A stretch of 64,000 bases of DNA from CAYFUR01 sp964346275 (lineage in GTDB: Bacteria > Sumerlaeota > Sumerlaeia > SLMS01): the NCBI GenBank assembly GCA_964346275.1, contig CAYFUR010000005.1, forward strand, positions 1-64,000, written 5' to 3'. Below, piece after piece: positions 61,545 through 64,000 of the stretch; position 1 is the stretch's first letter, and every line of letters starts with the position of its first letter. The notes beneath the pieces are model-generated. The model was not told where the DNA came from. It searched no databases and was given only the letters and a program-made list of their open reading frames with translations. The position numbers and the translations under genes are program-made.

Positions 61545-62555
61545 ATGCCCCCTGCTGTCTCAATCGTCATGGCCGTGAAGAACGCTTCGCCAACTCTCCC
61601 GGAGGCGATTGAGAGCTGCCTGGAACAGGACTTTCCCGATTTTGAACTGATCGCCGTCGACGACTTTTCCTCCGACGACACTCCGGCGATTCTGGAATCG
61701 TATAGACAGAGAGACCCGCGCCTGCGCGTCCTTCGCCCGGAAAGGCCCGGCCTGGTGGAAGCGCACCGGACGGGTTGCGCGGCGTCCCGGGCGCCGTATC
61801 TCGCGCGCATGGACGCGGACGACCGCTCGCTCCCCCGCCGCATCGGGCTCCAGCACCAGTTTCTCGAATCCCGGCCGGACCTTTCCGCCGCGAGCTGTCT
61901 TGTACGGATCACCGGCAGTCTGGCGGGCGAGGGCTTCCAGCGATATGAAAAGTGGCTCAACGCGCTCCTGGAACCGGAAGAGATCGCCCGCGAACGTTTT
62001 ATCGAAAGCCCGGTTGTTCATCCCTCATCGATGATGCGGCGCTCCGCCCTGGAATCCATCGGCGGCTATGCCGATCCCCACTGGGCCGAGGATTACGACT
62101 TGTGGCTGCGGTTTCTGGATCGAGGGCACCACATTGCGAAAGTGGCGGAGATGCTTTTCCAATGGCGGGACAGCCCGGAGCGCCTGACGAGAACCAACCC
62201 GCGCTATACGCACGAGCGCTTTCTCGCCGCAAAGGCGCATTACATGGCGAGACTGGAGGCTGTGCGAGAGCGCGGCGTGATGATTTCTGGCGCGGGCCCC
62301 ATCGGCAAGCGGCTGGCGGGCTTTCTCGCCGAGGAGGGAATCACGATTCATGCTTTTCTGGAAGTTCATCCGCGCCGGGTCGGTGAGCGGATCGATGGCG
62401 TTCCGGTCCGCTCGTGGAAGGATTTGCCATTCGCTGCGCCGGGCAGCCCGGTCCAGATCGGCGCCGTGGGCCAGCCCGGCCGCCGCGACGCCATTCGGCG
62501 CATCATGGCCGAAGCCGGATATACAGAAGGCCGGGATTTCTTCTGCGCGGCATAG
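61545..62555 (+). CDS. GT2 glycosyltransferase with C-terminal Rossmann-like domain
   Basis: 336 residues. The N-terminal GT-A domain has SIVMAVKNASPTLPEAIESC, ELIAVDDFSSDDTPAIL and LARMDADDRSLPRR (DxD site), then the acceptor-side WAEDYDLWLRFLDRG. From about residue 240 a separate module begins GVMISGAGPIGKRLAGFLAE, then FLEVHPRRVGERIDGVPVRS and VGQPGRRDAIRRIMAEAG, a nucleotide-binding pattern as in PglD-type or sugar-epimerase-like proteins. The fusion is uncommon in my experience. Starts 12 nt after the pilin-like gene, so it may be part of the pseudopilus operon and could glycosylate a pilin or surface glycan. Two stretches of GTATAGAC-like sequence occur (61700 exact). Confidence 0.85.
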   Translation: MPPAVSIVMAVKNASPTLPEAIESCLEQDFPDFELIAVDDFSSDDTPAILESYRQRDPRLRVLRPERPGLVEAHRTGCAASRAPYLARMDADDRSLPRRIGLQHQFLESRPDLSAASCLVRITGSLAGEGFQRYEKWLNALLEPEEIARERFIESPVVHPSSMMRRSALESIGGYADPHWAEDYDLWLRFLDRGHHIAKVAEMLFQWRDSPERLTRTNPRYTHERFLAAKAHYMARLEAVRERGVMISGAGPIGKRLAGFLAEEGITIHAFLEVHPRRVGERIDGVPVRSWKDLPFAAPGSPVQIGAVGQPGRRDAIRRIMAEAGYTEGRDFFCAA

Positions 62556-62799
62556 AGAACGTCCCGGCCAGCGGCAAAAAGCACCTTCGAATCCGGCGGC
62601 TTTGAACCTCCCTGGTGCCCCTTCAGTGCCGGCTTCTTCCCTGTCGCTCAATTGAGAGCGCATCTTTTCCAAGCGAACGACCGCGCACAGGATCGAGAGG
62701 AAATATGCAGAATTGGCTTGCCGGAACAAGGTAGCACGGTCTTCGCGTAAAGGAAAGCCGTTGGCCACACAGTTTACGCGAAAACTCAAGGAGCAACTT

Positions 62800-64000
62800 A
62801 TGGAATCGGAAGACCACGAGGAATTGCACTCTCTGATGGGGTGGGTCCGGGAAAAAAATCCGGGACAGGATCAGTTTATCCAGGCGGTGGAAGAAGTCAT
62901 GACCTCCCTGGTTCCGTTTGTCCGAACCCGCCCCGAATATGCCCGAAACGACCTGTTGAAGCGGCTGACGGAGCCGGATCGCATCGTGATCTTTCGGGTC
63001 ACTTGGGAGGATGACCAAGGGGAAATTCAGCTCAATCGGGGCTATCGCGTGCAGTTCAACGGAGCGATTGGCCCATACAAAGGTGGCCTGCGCTTTCATC
63101 CCTCTGTCAGTTTGGCAGTTTTCAAATTCCTGGGGTTCGAGCAGACGCTCAAGAACAGCCTGACGTCGCTGCCCATGGGCGGGGCGAAAGGCGGATCCGA
63201 CTTCAACCCCAAAGGCAAGTCGGACCGTGAAGTCATGCGCTTTTGCCAGGCGTTCATGACGGAATTATCGCGCCACATCGGCGCACACACCGATGTTCCG
63301 GCGGGTGATATCGGCGTGGGAGGCCGTGAGATCGGCTATCTTTTTGGCCAATACCGCCGGCTGACCAATCGATTTTCCAGCGTCCTCACCGGGAAAGCTC
63401 CCGATTGGTCGGGGAGCCTGATGCGCGTCGAGGCAACGGGCTATGGCGCCATTTTCTTTCTGGAAGAGATGATGAAGCTTTCCGGCGAATCGCTGCCGGG
63501 CAAGCGCTGCGTGATCTCCGGCGCGGGAAATGTCGCCACCCACGCGGCGGAAAAGGCGATCGAGGAGGGGGCCATCGTGGTCACCCTCTCTGATTCCAAA
63601 GGGTATATCCACGCGCCAAAGGGGATCACCGCCAAGGAACTGGTCCGTATTAAAGAAATCAAAAGCGAGCGCGGCAGCCTGGAAGAATACGCAAAAGAAA
63701 GCGGAACGGCTTACAATGCGGGGAAACGGCCCTGGGGGGTCACTGGGGAGATCGCCATACCCTGCGCTACGGAAAACGAGCTGGATGAAGACGATGCGGA
63801 CGAATTGCTGGGCAACGGGCTTCGCTACGTCGTGGAGGGAGCGAATATGCCGTGCACGCCGAAGGCGGTTTCCAAGTTCCAGGCGGCTGGAACCTGCTTC
63901 GCGCCGGGCAAGGCCGCGAATGCCGGCGGCGTGGCTGTCTCGGGTCTGGAGATGGCCCAGAACGCCCAACGCCTTTCCTGGAAGCGTGAGCGTGTGGATC
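62800..64000 (+). CDS. gdhA: NADP-type glutamate dehydrogenase, 3' end outside window
   Basis: Reductive amination of 2-oxoglutarate to glutamate, a main route of ammonium assimilation. 400 residues are visible and run off the right edge; the family is about 447 long. It follows E. coli GdhA closely: NRGYRVQFNGAIGPYKGGLR, FLGFEQTLKNSLTSLPMGGA (catalytic lysines), DVPAGDIGVGGREIGYLFGQ, VISGAGNVATHAAEKAIEEG (NAD(P) fold) and FAPGKAANAGGVAVSGLEMA. ATG 62800 is chosen because AGGAG lies 7 nt before it. An in-frame TTG at 62761 would extend it without an obvious RBS. Not part of the preceding operon (244 nt gap). Confidence 0.96.
   Translation, partial: MESEDHEELHSLMGWVREKNPGQDQFIQAVEEVMTSLVPFVRTRPEYARNDLLKRLTEPDRIVIFRVTWEDDQGEIQLNRGYRVQFNGAIGPYKGGLRFHPSVSLAVFKFLGFEQTLKNSLTSLPMGGAKGGSDFNPKGKSDREVMRFCQAFMTELSRHIGAHTDVPAGDIGVGGREIGYLFGQYRRLTNRFSSVLTGKAPDWSGSLMRVEATGYGAIFFLEEMMKLSGESLPGKRCVISGAGNVATHAAEKAIEEGAIVVTLSDSKGYIHAPKGITAKELVRIKEIKSERGSLEEYAKESGTAYNAGKRPWGVTGEIAIPCATENELDEDDADELLGNGLRYVVEGANMPCTPKAVSKFQAAGTCFAPGKAANAGGVAVSGLEMAQNAQRLSWKRERVD

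Larger units (their letters stand above)
13361..61707. repeat. Dispersed over-represented octamer GTATAGAC / GTCTATAC (15 copies)
   Basis: Exact copies of GTATAGAC on the plus strand start at 13361, 19991, 27910, 31545, 58498 and 61700. On the minus strand (GTCTATAC) they start at 14503, 22821, 24168, 29261, 38583, 39080, 39968, 59255 and 60808. All lie inside coding sequence. Extended consensus: mostly C before and A/G after, (C/T)GTATAGAC(A/G). With about 60% GC roughly one copy is expected by chance in 64 kb. Three intergenic relatives are the palindrome GTCTAGAC at 8752, 50531 and 57277. Interpretation is inference: uptake word, Chi-like site or protein-binding site. Confidence 0.6.

Overview
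The window reads as an ordinary chromosomal stretch of an uncultured Gram-negative-type bacterium, about 60% GC by eye, recovered as a scaffolded metagenome or draft contig. Two runs of exactly 100 N are scaffolding gaps, and the second is flanked by an identical 55-nt overlap. Several prepilin-like proteins with the core FTLIELLIVVAIIAILAAIA followed by a PNFLEAQTR-type sequence, large secreted proteins of unknown function and an ADD-type nuclease suggest a PVC/FCB-fringe lineage such as Sumerlaeota or Hydrogenedentota. That placement is inference from protein style only. No transposase, phage gene, CRISPR array, rRNA or tRNA was found.

Layout. 1-4.4 kb: edge of a surface-polysaccharide locus (Wzx-type flippase, gapped sulfotransferase, two GT-B glycosyltransferases). 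4.5-12.3 kb: housekeeping and proteostasis (BI-1 membrane protein, exported parvulin chaperone with a LysM-like insertion, LysM lipoprotein, enolase, zinc metallopeptidase, two Hsp20s). 12.4-16.4 kb: a 1316-aa exported protein of unknown function. 16.7-19.5 kb: infB, interrupted by an assembly artefact. 19.6-22.9 kb: a minus-strand unit of TPP riboswitch, prepilin-like protein, PnuC-family transporter and NadR-like protein, with a ThiF/MoeB-like protein divergent from it. 23-32.2 kb: sialate O-acetylesterase, then addB-addA. 32.2-35.8 kb: pheT and an exported tandem YHS-domain protein. 36.3-40.5 kb: a tight operon of uppS, cdsA, a UPF0104 membrane protein and an RsmB-type methyltransferase. 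40.7-48.2 kb: typA, ilvB preceded by a leader peptide and attenuator, and a three-domain Aas-type lysophospholipid transporter/acyltransferase/acyl-ACP synthetase. 48.4-55.4 kb: a DCC protein, the operon ftsY-DUF2007-glycosyltransferase-YciI, a GHL10-type secreted hydrolase and an SO_0444-type metal permease. 55.5-62.6 kb: a tightly packed operon of ECF sigma, zinc anti-sigma, pseudopilins, GspF, GspE and a GT2 enzyme. The window ends inside gdhA.

Points that stand out. (1) The 8-mer GTATAGAC/GTCTATAC occurs 15 times where about one is expected. It sits inside genes in all reading frames and forces rare ATA, CTA and AGA codons, which suggests selection on the DNA word itself. (2) A clear TPP riboswitch sits upstream of a pilin-like gene, a PnuC-family transporter and a NadR-like protein whose adenylyltransferase motif is degraded; the unit may serve thiamine rather than NAD. 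(3) The pseudopilus operon encodes a polytopic membrane protein with a prepilin signal in its middle. (4) ilvB has a textbook Leu-Val-Ile leader peptide and terminator. (5) A parvulin domain is split by a LysM-like segment. All functional calls rest on motif recognition by eye; no database search was run.
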